Shown here in pieces: positions 9,760-20,210 of a stretch of DNA of 38,807 nucleotides. Below the pieces are notes generated by a model, which did no database searches, was not told the origin of the DNA, and saw nothing but the letters and a program-made list of their open reading frames with translations. Source of the DNA: Paracoccaceae bacterium (GTDB lineage Bacteria > Pseudomonadota > Alphaproteobacteria > Rhodobacterales > Rhodobacteraceae). The number at the start of each line of letters is the position of its first letter. Positions within the stretch are counted from its first letter, which is position 1. The stretch is taken from positions 1 to 38,807 of the forward strand of contig PUKW01000048.1 in the NCBI GenBank assembly GCA_003550665.1. Direction: 5' to 3'. The translations under genes and the position numbers were made by a program.

Positions 9760-10579
9760 GCTGAACCTTCGCGCCCGTCCGCAGATCATCGCGATCACCA
9801 ATCAGAAAGGTGGCGTCGGCAAGACAACCACGGCGATAAATCTCGCCGCGGCCCTTGTGGAGCGCGGCGGCAAGGTTCTCGTCGTGGATTCCGATCCGCA
9901 GGGCAACGCGTCGACGGGGCTCGGCATCTTTTCGGGCGCGCGCGGCAGCACGACCTACGACCTGCTGCTGGAGGGGGCGCCGCTGAAGAACGTCATCCAT
10001 GGCACCCGCATCGACGGCCTCGATATCGTGCCCGCCACGACGGATCTTTCCTCCGCCGACTTCCAGCTCGTGACCAACGAATCGCGCAGCTTCCTGCTGC
10101 GCAACGCGGTCAACCGGCACAGCGTCGGCGAACTCGGCTACGATTACGTCCTGATTGACTGCCCCCCATCCTTGAGCCTGTTGACGGTCAATGCGATGAT
10201 CGCCGCGCATTCCGTTCTGATACCGCTGCAGAGCGAGTATTTCGCCCTCGAGGGGCTGTCGCAGCTCATGCTGACGATCCGGGAAATCCGGCAGAGCGCG
10301 AATCGCGCCCTGCGCATCGAGGGCGTTCTGCTGACGATGTATGACAAGCGCAACAACCTTGCTCAGCAGGTGGAACGCGATGCGCGCGAGACGCTCGGGG
10401 AGCTTGTCTTCGAGGTTGTTGTGCCGCGCAATGTCCGCGTCAGCGAGGCGCCGTCGCACGCCTTGTCGGTGCTGCAATACGATCCGACGTCGCGCGGAAG
10501 CCAGGCCTATCGCGCCCTCGCGGCGGATCTGCTCTCGCGTCACGGTGATCCCAAACCGCTCGAGAGGGTGGGCGCATGA
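9752..10579 (+). CDS. parA: Chromosome partitioning ATPase ParA (Soj)
   Basis: RPQIIAITNQKGGVGKTTTAINLAAALVERGGKVLVVDSDPQGNASTGLG deviant Walker A; DYVLIDCPPSLSLLTVNAM. Confidence 0.97.
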   Translation: MSKLNLRARPQIIAITNQKGGVGKTTTAINLAAALVERGGKVLVVDSDPQGNASTGLGIFSGARGSTTYDLLLEGAPLKNVIHGTRIDGLDIVPATTDLSSADFQLVTNESRSFLLRNAVNRHSVGELGYDYVLIDCPPSLSLLTVNAMIAAHSVLIPLQSEYFALEGLSQLMLTIREIRQSANRALRIEGVLLTMYDKRNNLAQQVERDARETLGELVFEVVVPRNVRVSEAPSHALSVLQYDPTSRGSQAYRALAADLLSRHGDPKPLERVGA

Positions 10580-11460
10580 GCGAGAAGCGCGGTCTGGGAC
10601 GCGGGCTTTCGGCCCTCATGGCGGATGTCCAGCTCGATCCGGGGCCGCCCGCGGCCGGCGAGGTCGAGCGCGCCGACATGCGGCTTCCGATCGAGCGTCT
10701 GGCCCCCAATCCGGACCAGCCACGGCGAAACTTCTCCGACACGGCGCTGGAGGAGCTCACCGAGTCGATCCGCGCCAAGGGCGTGCTGCAGCCGCTGATC
10801 GTGCGGCCGAGCCCGACATCCGAAGGCGATTACGAGATCGTCGCCGGAGAGCGCCGCTGGCGCGCCGCGCAGCGCGCGCAGCTGCATCAGATCCCGGTGC
10901 TTATTCGCGACCTGACCGACACCGAAATGCTCGAAGTCGCGATCATCGAGAATATCCAGCGCGCCGACCTCAACCCCGTCGAGGAGGCGGTCGGGTATCG
11001 CAACCTGCTCGAGCGTTTCGGACACACCCAGGAGCAGCTTGCCGCCGCGCTTGGAAAAAGCCGAAGCCACATTTCCAACCTATTGAGATTGCTTCATCTT
11101 CCTGATGATGTCATCGATCTGCTGCGGGACGGAAAATTGAGCTCAGGGCATGCGCGGGCGCTGATCACCTGCGAAAATCCCGCAGAGGTCGCGCAGCGCG
11201 TGGTTGCGCGCGGACTTTCGGTGCGTGAAACCGAAAAGCTGACCAAGCGATCCGCACCCGGACAGAATCGGACGAAACCGCGGAAAACCGCGGCGAAAGA
11301 CCCCGATACCCGCGCGCTCGAACAGGACCTCTCCGCGCATCTCGGCATGGCCGTCGATATCGCGCATGTTCCCGATACCGGCGCGGGCGTCGTCACGATC
11401 CGCTACACCAGTCTCGAAGATCTCGACAAGCTCTGCCAGGTTCTCTCGACACCGCGCTGA
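10576..11460 (+). CDS. parB: Chromosome partitioning protein ParB (Spo0J)
   Basis: EKRGLGRGLSALMAD; PNPDQPRRNF; GERRWRAAQRAQL; IENIQRADLNPVEEA. Confidence 0.97.
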   Translation: MSEKRGLGRGLSALMADVQLDPGPPAAGEVERADMRLPIERLAPNPDQPRRNFSDTALEELTESIRAKGVLQPLIVRPSPTSEGDYEIVAGERRWRAAQRAQLHQIPVLIRDLTDTEMLEVAIIENIQRADLNPVEEAVGYRNLLERFGHTQEQLAAALGKSRSHISNLLRLLHLPDDVIDLLRDGKLSSGHARALITCENPAEVAQRVVARGLSVRETEKLTKRSAPGQNRTKPRKTAAKDPDTRALEQDLSAHLGMAVDIAHVPDTGAGVVTIRYTSLEDLDKLCQVLSTPR

Positions 11461-11465
11461 CCTGC

Positions 11466-12638
11466 TCAGTCGGCCAGCAGCGCCGCGATGACCGAGTTGA
11501 GGACACGCCGGCCGATGCGCGTCGCGCGCAAGGACGCGCCGTCGCGATCGAGAACGCCGATCTCGGTCAGCGGGTCGATTCGCGAGTCGGGAAGGGTCTC
11601 GCCGGCAAGCCCTGCGAAGCGCTCGAGGTCGATCCCCTCGCAGATCCGCAGCCCGAGCAGGAGATATTCCACGGCCTGATCAGTTGGCGCAAGCGCCGTG
11701 CGGTCGGTTTCGCCATGTCCGGACAGCTCCACCTGCCGGAGCCATTGTTCGGGCTCGGTCAGGGTCTGCGTTGCGAGGCGCGCGGAGCCGCAGGACAGGC
11801 GTCCATGCGCGCCGGGGCCGATACCGGCGTAGTCACCGTAGCGCCAGTAAACCAGATTATGCCGCGATTCCTGACCCTTGGCAGCATGGGTGGAAATCTC
11901 GTAGGCGGGCAGACCGGCCGCATCACAGAGCTCCTGCGTGAGGTCATAGAACTCGGCGGCGGTATCGGCATCGGGAAGATCGCGCAGGCCGCCGGCCGCC
12001 TCGCGGCGCGCGAAGGCCGTGCCCGGCTCGATGGTGAGCTGATAAAGCGACATGTGGCCCTGCGCCAGCGCCAGCGCGCGGGTCAGCTCGGCGCGCCACT
12101 GCGCCAGCGTTTGCCCCTCGCGGGCATAGATCAGGTCGAACCCGACGCGGTCGAAGGTCTCGTTCGCGATTTCGAGCGCTTGAATGGCCTCCCCTGCGGA
12201 ATGAATCCGGCCCAGCCGACGCAGCGAGTCGTCATCGAGCGCTTGAACCCCGAGCGACACACGATCGACCCCGCTGTCGCGGTATCCGCGAAAGCGCCCG
12301 GCCTCGACGGAGCCCGGATTGGCTTCGAGGGTGATCTCCAGATCGTTCGCGATCGGGAAAGTCGCGCGTACCGCCTCGATGACCCGCCCCACCAGTTCGG
12401 GGCTCATCAGGCTCGGCGTGCCGCCGCCGAAATAGAGCGTGTTGAGAACCCGCGGGCCCAGCTGCGAACCGATCCGGTCGATTTCGCTCAGATAGGCGCG
12501 CTCCCAGCGGCGCTCGTCGATCCGGTCGCTCACATGGGAGTTGAAATCGCAATAGGGGCATTTCGCGGCGCAGAAGGGCCAGTGCAGGTAGAGCCCGAAA
12601 CCGCCTGCGCGCCAGTCGTCATGTACCGGTTGCGTCAT
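11466..12638 (-). CDS. hemW: HemW-type radical SAM protein (coproporphyrinogen III oxidase-like)
   Basis: FGLYLHWPFCAAKCPYCDFNSHV radical SAM CxxxCxxC; LYFGGGTPSLM. Confidence 0.92.
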   Translation of the reverse strand: MTQPVHDDWRAGGFGLYLHWPFCAAKCPYCDFNSHVSDRIDERRWERAYLSEIDRIGSQLGPRVLNTLYFGGGTPSLMSPELVGRVIEAVRATFPIANDLEITLEANPGSVEAGRFRGYRDSGVDRVSLGVQALDDDSLRRLGRIHSAGEAIQALEIANETFDRVGFDLIYAREGQTLAQWRAELTRALALAQGHMSLYQLTIEPGTAFARREAAGGLRDLPDADTAAEFYDLTQELCDAAGLPAYEISTHAAKGQESRHNLVYWRYGDYAGIGPGAHGRLSCGSARLATQTLTEPEQWLRQVELSGHGETDRTALAPTDQAVEYLLLGLRICEGIDLERFAGLAGETLPDSRIDPLTEIGVLDRDGASLRATRIGRRVLNSVIAALLAD

Positions 12639-13248
12639 CCGCGAAACACTTTTCGATCAACTGGTTGAATGCGTCGGCGCGGTGGCTGAGGCGGTTCTTC
12701 GCCCATCGGTCCATCTCGGCGAAGGTGCGATCGTGGCCATCGGGCAGGAAGATCGGATCGTAGCCATGCCCGTGCTCGCCGCGCATCGGCCAGACGATGC
12801 GCCCCGGCGCGGTGCCGAGCACGACCGTCTCCGCGCCATCGGGCCACACCAGCGCGAGCGCACAGCAGAACCGCGCGCGCCACGGCTCTTCGGCCCCTGC
12901 GACAATCAGCGCATCATGCACGCGCCGCATCGCCATGCCGAAATCGCGCCCCGCGCCCGTCTCCGCCCAATCCGCCGTATTCACCCCCGGCGCGCCGTCG
13001 AGCGCCGCCACCTCGAGGCCGCTATCGTCCGACAGCGCGGCGAGCCCCGTCGCCTGCGCCGCCGCGCGCGCCTTGAGCCGGGCATTGCCCTCGAAATCGG
13101 GTTCGGTCTCCTCCGGAACCGCGAGGCCGTGCGCCTGCGCGCCGGTCACGGCGACGCCGTAAGGGGCGAGCAGATCGGCGATTTCCTCGAGCTTGCCGGC
13201 GTTATGCGTGGCGACGAGCAGCCGATCCTCGCGAAACCGCCGGGTCAC
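12619..13248 (-). CDS. rdgB: RdgB/HAM1 family XTP/dITP diphosphatase
   Basis: [46 protein letters not shown] start at 13248 overlaps the rph stop; ORF-track extension to 13842 is out of frame with rph. Confidence 0.93.
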   Translation of the reverse strand: MTRRFREDRLLVATHNAGKLEEIADLLAPYGVAVTGAQAHGLAVPEETEPDFEGNARLKARAAAQATGLAALSDDSGLEVAALDGAPGVNTADWAETGAGRDFGMAMRRVHDALIVAGAEEPWRARFCCALALVWPDGAETVVLGTAPGRIVWPMRGEHGHGYDPIFLPDGHDRTFAEMDRWAKNRLSHRADAFNQLIEKCFADDATGT

Positions 13249-13955
13249 AGCGCCGCTTTCTGGGCCTGCATCAGGGTCTGCGTCGCCGCCTCGGCGCCGT
13301 CGAGCAGCGCCTCCATCTGCCCGCGCGAAAAGCTCGCCCCCTCGGCCGACATCTGTACCTCGATCAGCTTGCCGGCCCCGGTCAGCACGAAATTGCCGTC
13401 CGCCCCCGCCTCGCTGTCTTCGGCGTAATCGAGATCGATCACCGGCTGCCCGGCATAGATCCCGCAGCTCACCGCCGCGACATGGTCGATGATCGGGTCG
13501 GTGGCGATATCGCCGGCCTTGAGCAGCTTGTTCACCGCAAGCCGCAGCGCCACCCAGCCCCCCGTGATCGCCGCGCAACGGGTGCCGCCATCGGCGTTGA
13601 GCACATCGCAGTCGATGGTGATCTGGCGCTCGCCGAGTGCCGAGCGGTCGATCCCGGCGCGCAGCGACCGCCCGATCAGCCGCTGGATCTCGACGGTGCG
13701 CCCGGTCTGCTTGCCCGAGGCGGCCTCGCGGCGGTTGCGCGTCGTCGTCGCGCGAGGCAGCATGCCGTATTCCGCCGTTACCCAGCCGAGCCCGGTGTTG
13801 CGCAGGAATGGCGGCGTGCGATCCTCGATCGAGGCCGAGCACAGGACCTCGGTGTCGCCCATGCGGATCACGCAGGAGCCCTCGGCGTGGCGCATGGCGC
13901 CGGTTTCGATTGAAATCGGGCGTAAATCGCCTAGGTTTCGACCCGAGGGGCGCAT
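13245..13955 (-). CDS. rph: Ribonuclease PH
   Basis: [77 protein letters not shown]; start at 13955. Confidence 0.96.
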   Translation of the reverse strand: MRPSGRNLGDLRPISIETGAMRHAEGSCVIRMGDTEVLCSASIEDRTPPFLRNTGLGWVTAEYGMLPRATTTRNRREAASGKQTGRTVEIQRLIGRSLRAGIDRSALGERQITIDCDVLNADGGTRCAAITGGWVALRLAVNKLLKAGDIATDPIIDHVAAVSCGIYAGQPVIDLDYAEDSEAGADGNFVLTGAGKLIEVQMSAEGASFSRGQMEALLDGAEAATQTLMQAQKAAL

Positions 13956-14041
13956 CGCGTTTCCTTTCCGTGATTTCCCGCCAGATACTGTCGGCGCGGG
14001 GCGCGATGCAACCCCGATCGGCTGAATGAGAAGGGGGCGCA

Positions 14042-15142
14042 ATGGCCCGGAGGCAGGATCACGGCACGGAGCAGGGCGCGGGGGCGAGTCTTCTGGGCGA
14101 GCTCAACGATCGCTCGCGCGAAGTGTTCCGCCGCGTGGTCGAGAACTACCTCGAATCGGGCGATCCGGTCGGGTCGCGTTCGCTGACCCGCGAGATGAAC
14201 GAAAAGGTCTCCGCGGCAACGATCCGAAATGTCATGCAGGATCTTGAATATCTTGGCCTGCTCGACAGCCCGCATATCTCGTCAGGCCGGGTGCCGACCA
14301 ATCTGGGCCTGCGGCTCTTCGTGGACGGGCTGCTCGATGTCTCCCCGGTCAATGCGGTGGATCGCGAGGCGCTCGATGCGACGATGGGCAGCAATGAGCG
14401 CGACGTCTCGGCCCTGCTCGACCAGGTCGGCTCGGCGCTTTCGGGGATCACGCATGGCGCCAGCCTCGTGCTCGCGCCCAAGCACGAAGCCCCGATCGAG
14501 CATATCGAATTCGTCAGCCTCGCCCCCGCCCGCGCGCTCGTGGTGCTGGTCTTCGCCGACGGCCATGTCGAGAACCGCGTCTTCGAGCCGCCGCCGGGCC
14601 AGACCCCGTCGGCGATGCGCGAGGCGGCCAACTTCCTCAACGCAATGGCGGCCGGACTGACGCTGACCGAGCTGCGCAACCGCATCAAGGGCGAGATCAG
14701 CCGCCGCCGCCAGGAGATCGATGCGCTCGCGCATCAACTCGTCGAGCGCGGCCTCGCAGTGTGGGAAAACGAGGGCGAGCCACATGAGCGGCTCATCGTG
14801 CGCGGCCGGGCGAACCTGCTCGAGGAGGCCGGCGAGCCCGACGAACTCGAGCGCATCCGCCGCCTGTTCGATGATCTCGAACGCAAGCGCGACATCACCG
14901 AGTTTCTCGAACTCACCGAGACGGGCGAGGGGGTGAGGATCTTCATCGGCTCCGAGAACAAGCTTTTTTCACTGACGGGTTCCTCTCTGGTGGTCTCTCC
15001 ATATATGAACGCGGATCGCAGGATCGTCGGTGCGGTCGGCGTGATCGGGCCCACCCGGCTCAATTACGGCCGCATCGTGCCGATCGTGGATTACACGGCG
15101 CAACTGGTCGGGCGGATGCTCTCCGACCGGGGCAAGGGGTAG
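14042..15142 (+). CDS. hrcA: Heat-inducible transcriptional repressor HrcA
   Basis: [75 protein letters not shown]. Confidence 0.96.
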   Translation: MARRQDHGTEQGAGASLLGELNDRSREVFRRVVENYLESGDPVGSRSLTREMNEKVSAATIRNVMQDLEYLGLLDSPHISSGRVPTNLGLRLFVDGLLDVSPVNAVDREALDATMGSNERDVSALLDQVGSALSGITHGASLVLAPKHEAPIEHIEFVSLAPARALVVLVFADGHVENRVFEPPPGQTPSAMREAANFLNAMAAGLTLTELRNRIKGEISRRRQEIDALAHQLVERGLAVWENEGEPHERLIVRGRANLLEEAGEPDELERIRRLFDDLERKRDITEFLELTETGEGVRIFIGSENKLFSLTGSSLVVSPYMNADRRIVGAVGVIGPTRLNYGRIVPIVDYTAQLVGRMLSDRGKG

Positions 15143-15144
15143 AG

Positions 15145-15726
15145 ATGACAGACGCGAAGAAACAACACATCGACGAGACGAGCGCGATGGCGCACGGCGA
15201 GGACGCGCCCGAGGACGCGCCCGTCGCCGCCGCGACCGATCCCGAGATCGCCGCCGAGCTGGCTGCGCTGCGCAGAGAGCGCGATGAGATGCAGGACCGG
15301 CTGATGCGCGCGCTCGCCGATGCCGAGAATGCGCGCAAGCGCGCCGACAAGGACCGCCGCGACGCCGAGACCTATGGCGGCTCGCGCTTCGTGCGCGACA
15401 TCCTGCCCGTTTACGACAGCCTGCAACGCGCCCTCGCGGCCGCGAAGGGCGCCAGCCCGGACGGTGGAAGCGATGCGCCGGTGATCGAGGGGATCGAGCT
15501 GACGCTGCGCGAGCTCGTCAAGATCCTCGAGCGCCACGGCGTCAGCCGTATCGCGCCCGAGGCGGGCGCGCCCTTCGATCCGCAGCATCACGAGGCGATG
15601 TTCGAGGCCCCGGTTCCCGACATCCCCGCGGGCAACGTCATCCAGGTCATGGCCGAGGGCTTCATCCTGCATGACCGGCTGCTGCGCCCGGCGCAGGTCG
15701 GTGTCTCCTCGACCCCGCCGAGCTGA
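15145..15726 (+). CDS. grpE: Nucleotide exchange factor GrpE
   Basis: DRLMRALADAENARKRADKDRRDAETYGGSRFVRDILPVYDSLQRAL...GNVIQVMAEGFILHDRLLRPAQVGVS. Confidence 0.96.
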   Translation: MTDAKKQHIDETSAMAHGEDAPEDAPVAAATDPEIAAELAALRRERDEMQDRLMRALADAENARKRADKDRRDAETYGGSRFVRDILPVYDSLQRALAAAKGASPDGGSDAPVIEGIELTLRELVKILERHGVSRIAPEAGAPFDPQHHEAMFEAPVPDIPAGNVIQVMAEGFILHDRLLRPAQVGVSSTPPS

Positions 15727-15762
15727 CGCGGTGCGCCCTCGCCCCCGGCTGGCGGGTGCGCC

Positions 15763-17454
15763 ATGGCGCTGACCCGGCGCACGCTCTGGCTGTTGCGCCC
15801 GGGCTATCGCTTCGTGCGGTCGCTTTCGCCGGTGGGGCTGGCGCTGGGGACGCTGCTCTTCGCGGCCTCGCTCACGCCGAGCCTGATCCCGCGCGGGCTC
15901 GTGGTGCAAGGGGTGTTGTCGGGCCTGTCGCTCGCGGCCGGGTATGGCATCGGCTTCGGGCTGCGCTGGCTTTGGGATTATCTCGGCCTCGCGCGGCCGC
16001 CGCAGACACGCTGGGCGCTCATTGCCAAGCTCGCGGTCGCCCTGATCTGTGTAGGGATCGCCGCGATCGCGCTGTGGCAGGCCTCCGAGGCGCAGAACTC
16101 CATCCGCCACCTGATGGAGATGGAGCCCGTCGATACCGCGCGCCCCTTCAGCGTCGCGGCGATCGCCGTGGGGGTGTTCTTCGCGCTGATGCTGCTGGCG
16201 CGGCTCTTTGCGATGCTGACCCGGTTCGTGGCGCGGCGTCTGCATCATCGCGTGCCGCGGCGCATCGCGAATCTCTCCGCGATCACCCTGGTCGCCGCGC
16301 TGTTCTGGGCGGTGGGCAACGGCGTTCTGCTGGAGGCGGGGTTCCGGGCCGCCGATTCGACCTATCGCCAGCTCGACCGGCTCCTGCCCGACGACATGCC
16401 CGCCCCCGAGGATCCGCTCAAGAGCGGCAGCGCCGAATCGCTGCTCGCCTGGGAGGATCTCGGCCGCACCGGCCGCGAGATGGTCGCCGAGGGCCCGAGC
16501 GCGCAGGACATCGCCGATTTCACCGGTGACGAGGACGCCGAGGAACCGCTGCGCGTCTATGTCGGGCTCAATTCGGCGGAGACGACCGAGGAGCGGGCCG
16601 CGCTCGCGCTCGCCGAGCTGGAGCGCATCGGCGCGTTCGAGCGCTCGGTGCTGCTCATCAACATTCCGACGGGGACGGGCTGGGTGGATCCCAAGGCGCA
16701 GATGCCCGTCGAGTATCTGCATCGCGGCGATATCGCCACGGTCTCGATGCAGTATTCCTATCTCGCGAGCTGGCTCACGCTGCTGGTCGATCCCGATTAC
16801 GGCGCCGAATCGGCGCGCGCGCTGTTCGACGCCGTCTATGAGCGCTGGCGCCAGACGCCGCCGGACGACCGCCCCGAGCTCTACCTGCACGGGCTCAGCC
16901 TCGGTGCGATGAACTCGGATCTGTCGGCCGATCTGTTCCAGGTGATCCGCGATCCCTTCGATGGTGCCTTCTGGGCCGGGCCGCCTTTCACGGCGCGAAG
17001 CTGGTCGCAGCTCACCGAACGGCGCGCATCGGACTCGCCGGCCTGGCTGCCGCGCTTTCGCGACGGGGCGGTGGTGCGATTTACCGCGCAGGAGAACCAT
17101 CTCGGGGACTTCGAGTCCGAATGGGGCCCGCCGCGCATCGCCTTCCTGCAATACGCCTCCGACCCGATCACCTTCTTCGAGCCGCAGAGCCTCTATCGCC
17201 CGCCGGGCTGGATGGCCGATGAGCGCGGCCCCGATGTCTCGCCGCGCTTCGAGTGGTATCCGGTGGTCACCTTCCTGCAACTCACCCTCGACATGATGAC
17301 GGCCACGAGCACGCCGATGGGCTACGGCCATGTCTTCGCCCCGGCGCATTACATCGATGGCTGGGTCGGGGTGACCGAGCCGGAGGGCTGGAGCGACGGT
17401 GACATCGACCGGCTCAAGGCGAAGCTGACCGACCGCTTCGCCGATCAGGACTGA
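15763..17454 (+). CDS. Membrane-anchored alpha/beta hydrolase family protein (Abhydrolase_9-like)
   Basis: Several N-terminal hydrophobic segments; catalytic-type GLSLG elbow in [79 protein letters not shown]. Confidence 0.8.
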   Translation: MALTRRTLWLLRPGYRFVRSLSPVGLALGTLLFAASLTPSLIPRGLVVQGVLSGLSLAAGYGIGFGLRWLWDYLGLARPPQTRWALIAKLAVALICVGIAAIALWQASEAQNSIRHLMEMEPVDTARPFSVAAIAVGVFFALMLLARLFAMLTRFVARRLHHRVPRRIANLSAITLVAALFWAVGNGVLLEAGFRAADSTYRQLDRLLPDDMPAPEDPLKSGSAESLLAWEDLGRTGREMVAEGPSAQDIADFTGDEDAEEPLRVYVGLNSAETTEERAALALAELERIGAFERSVLLINIPTGTGWVDPKAQMPVEYLHRGDIATVSMQYSYLASWLTLLVDPDYGAESARALFDAVYERWRQTPPDDRPELYLHGLSLGAMNSDLSADLFQVIRDPFDGAFWAGPPFTARSWSQLTERRASDSPAWLPRFRDGAVVRFTAQENHLGDFESEWGPPRIAFLQYASDPITFFEPQSLYRPPGWMADERGPDVSPRFEWYPVVTFLQLTLDMMTATSTPMGYGHVFAPAHYIDGWVGVTEPEGWSDGDIDRLKAKLTDRFADQD

Positions 17455-20084
17455 TCCGCGGCGAGCCCCTTGAGCTCGTAGATCAGATCGAGCGCGTCGC
17501 GCGGGCTGAGCGTGTCGGGGTCGAGCTGCGCGAGCCGGTCGCGCAGCGGCGCGTCGCGGTCCGGGGCGGGGGCCGCGGCGGGAACCGAGAACAGCGGCAG
17601 GTCATCCACGAGGGTGCGCCGGCTTTGCGAGCGCTCGCCCGATTCCAGCGCCTCGAGCACCACCCGCGCGCGCTCCACGACCGAGCCGGGCAGCCCCGCG
17701 AGCCGCGCGACCTGCACCCCGTAGGAGCGATCCGCCGCGCCGGGGCGGACCTCGTGCAGGAAGATCACCTCACCCTCCCATTCGCGCACCGCGACGGTGG
17801 CGTTCTCGACCCCGTCGAGCTTAGCGGCGAGGGCCGTGAGCTCATGGTAATGCGTGGCAAACAGCGCGCGGCAGCCATTGACGGCGTGCAGATGCTCGAG
17901 CGTCGCCCAGGCGATCGACAGGCCGTCATAGGTCGCGGTGCCGCGGCCGATCTCGTCGAGGATCACCAGCGCGCGCGCATCGGCCTGGTTGAGGATCGCC
18001 GCAGTCTCGACCATCTCGACCATGAAGGTCGAGCGCCCCCGCGCGAGGTCGTCGGCCGCGCCGACGCGGCTGAAAAGCTGGCTGACGAGTCCGATGCGCG
18101 CACGGCGCGCGGGCACGAAGGCCCCGGCCTGCGCGAGCAGCGCGATGAGCGCGTTCTGGCGCAGGAAGGTCGATTTGCCCGCCATGTTGGGCCCCGTCAC
18201 GAGCCGGATCGCCGCGCCCGGCTCGGCGGGGCTGAGGGTGCAGTCATTGGCGATGAAGCTTGCGCCCTCGGCGCGCAGCGCGCGTTCCACGACCGGGTGA
18301 CGCCCGCCCTCGATCTCGAGCGCGCGGCCGCTGTCGAGCTCGGGCCGGCACCAGTCCTCCTCGGCGGCGAGGGTGGCAAACGCCGCAGCCAGATCGAGCT
18401 CCGCGAGCCCCTGCGCAGCAGCCGCGATGGCCTCTGTGCATGCCAGAACCGCGCCGCGCAGCTCCTCGAAGAGCCGTCGCTCGATCTCGAGCGCGTGGCC
18501 GCCCGCATTCAGGATGCGCGTCTCGAGCTGCGAGAGCTCCGTGGTGGTGAAACGCAGCTGATTGGCCGTGGTCTGGCGGTGAATGAAGGTCTCCGACAGC
18601 GGCGGGTTCAGCATGCGCTCGCCATGCGTCGCGGTGGTCTCGACGAAATAGCCGAGCACATTGTTATGCTTGATCTTGAGGGAGTTTATCCCGGTCAACT
18701 CCACATATTGTGTTTGCATCCCGGCGATGACGCCACGCCCCTCGTCGCGCAGCTTGCGCGCGGCGTCGAGATCGGCGTCGTGCCCCGCCGCGATCAGCCC
18801 GCCATCGCGCAGCTGCGGCGGCGGCTCGGCCACCAGCGCGCCCTGCAGGGTCCCGGCGAGCGCGTCATGGCCGTCGAGTGCTGTCGCAGCCGCGCGCAGA
18901 CGCTCGGGCAGCTCGGCATCCGAGAGCATCGCGGCGAGCGCCCCGGCGCGGTCGAGCCCGTCGCGGATCGCGGCGAGGTCGCGCGGCCCGCCCCGCTCGA
19001 GCGACAGCCGCGACAGCGCGCGGTCCATGTCCGGCACCCGGCGCAGGCTCTCGCGCAGCGCCTCGCGCAGTGGCGCATCCGCCGCGAGATGACCCACCGC
19101 GGCGTAGCGCGCGGCGATCTCGGCGGGCTCGCAGGAGGGGCTCGAGAGCCGGCGCTCGATCAGCCGGCCGCCCGCCGCGGTCACACTGCGATCGACCACC
19201 GACAGCAGCGACCCCTCGCGCCCGCCCGACAGGCTCCGGGTGATCTCGAGATTGCGCCGCGTGGCGGCATCGATGCGCATCGCCGCGCCCGCGCTCTCGC
19301 GCACCGGCGCGCGCATCAGCGGCATCTGCCCGCGCTGCGTAAGGTCGAGATAATCTGCGAGCGCGCCCATCGCGGCGATTTCGGCGCGCTCGAAACTCCC
19401 GAAACCCGCCAGCGTGCTCACCCCGTAGAGCGTGCAGAGCCGCCGCTCGCCGGCCGCGCTGTCGAAGCTCGCCCGCGCCAGCGGCGTCAGCGCCGCGCCG
19501 GCCTCCTCGGCGAGCGGGCGCAGCGCGGCCTCCTCCGTCTCCGGCACGAGCAGCTCGCGCGGGGTGAGCCGGGCGAGCTCGGCGCAGAGCGCTTCGGGCG
19601 CGCAGGGCATCACCCGCAACGCCCCCGTCGAGATATCCACCCAGGCCAGCGCCCCCGCCCCGCGCAGCGCGGCGTAGGCGGCGAGGAAATTGTGCCGCCG
19701 CGCCTCCAGAAGGCTCTCCTCGGTCAGTGTGCCGGGGGTCACCAGCCGCACCACCTCGCGCCGGACCACGGCCTTCGAGCCGCGCTTCTTTGCCTCGGCG
19801 GGGTCCTCCATCTGCTCGCAGACGGCGACGCGGTGGCCCTTGCGGATCAGGGCGAGCAGGTAGCTCTCGGCGGAGTGGACCGGCACGCCGCACATCGGGA
19901 TATCGGCCTCCGCGTGCTTGCCGCGCTTGGTGAGCGCGATGTCGAGGGTCTCGGCGGCCTTCGCGGCATCGTCGAAGAACAGCTCGTAGAAATCACCCAT
20001 CCGGTAGAACAGCAGCGCATCCGGATGCTGTGCCTTGATCTCGAGATATTGCGCCATCATCGGCGTGGCGGCGGCCTGCGTCAC
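17445..20084 (-). CDS. mutS: DNA mismatch repair protein MutS
   Basis: [74 protein letters not shown]. Confidence 0.98.
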   Translation of the reverse strand: MTQAAATPMMAQYLEIKAQHPDALLFYRMGDFYELFFDDAAKAAETLDIALTKRGKHAEADIPMCGVPVHSAESYLLALIRKGHRVAVCEQMEDPAEAKKRGSKAVVRREVVRLVTPGTLTEESLLEARRHNFLAAYAALRGAGALAWVDISTGALRVMPCAPEALCAELARLTPRELLVPETEEAALRPLAEEAGAALTPLARASFDSAAGERRLCTLYGVSTLAGFGSFERAEIAAMGALADYLDLTQRGQMPLMRAPVRESAGAAMRIDAATRRNLEITRSLSGGREGSLLSVVDRSVTAAGGRLIERRLSSPSCEPAEIAARYAAVGHLAADAPLREALRESLRRVPDMDRALSRLSLERGGPRDLAAIRDGLDRAGALAAMLSDAELPERLRAAATALDGHDALAGTLQGALVAEPPPQLRDGGLIAAGHDADLDAARKLRDEGRGVIAGMQTQYVELTGINSLKIKHNNVLGYFVETTATHGERMLNPPLSETFIHRQTTANQLRFTTTELSQLETRILNAGGHALEIERRLFEELRGAVLACTEAIAAAAQGLAELDLAAAFATLAAEEDWCRPELDSGRALEIEGGRHPVVERALRAEGASFIANDCTLSPAEPGAAIRLVTGPNMAGKSTFLRQNALIALLAQAGAFVPARRARIGLVSQLFSRVGAADDLARGRSTFMVEMVETAAILNQADARALVILDEIGRGTATYDGLSIAWATLEHLHAVNGCRALFATHYHELTALAAKLDGVENATVAVREWEGEVIFLHEVRPGAADRSYGVQVARLAGLPGSVVERARVVLEALESGERSQSRRTLVDDLPLFSVPAAAPAPDRDAPLRDRLAQLDPDTLSPRDALDLIYELKGLAADQS

Positions 20085-20210
20085 GAAATCCCCCGTTTCC
20101 CCGCCGTGACCCTAGGCAAGCGCGCCTGGCGGTGAAAGCGCCAATGTGCGGCCGTTGTTGTGAGGCGTGCCGCGTGCCGCTATCAGTGATGAAGGCAGGG
20201 AGGACACCAG

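Noticed and set aside
11217-11239. TTTCGGT-GCGTGAA-ACCGAAA inverted repeat in parB, considered as a third parS
   Set aside because: Only half resembles parS and it lacks the TTCACGTGAA core; it encodes the conserved GLSVRETEKL segment of ParB.
13956-14041. Possible CIRCE operator upstream of hrcA
   Set aside because: No TTAGCACTC-N9-GAGTGCTAA-like sequence is present in the rph-hrcA gap.
17625-20135. 836-aa plus-strand ORF opposite mutS, and similar long antisense or shifted-frame ORFs (15091-17349 minus, 20337-22307 minus, 27526-30819 plus, 6299-8029 minus)
   Set aside because: Low-complexity Arg/Ala/Pro/Gly-rich translations in the shadow of confidently identified genes; expected from high-GC codon bias.
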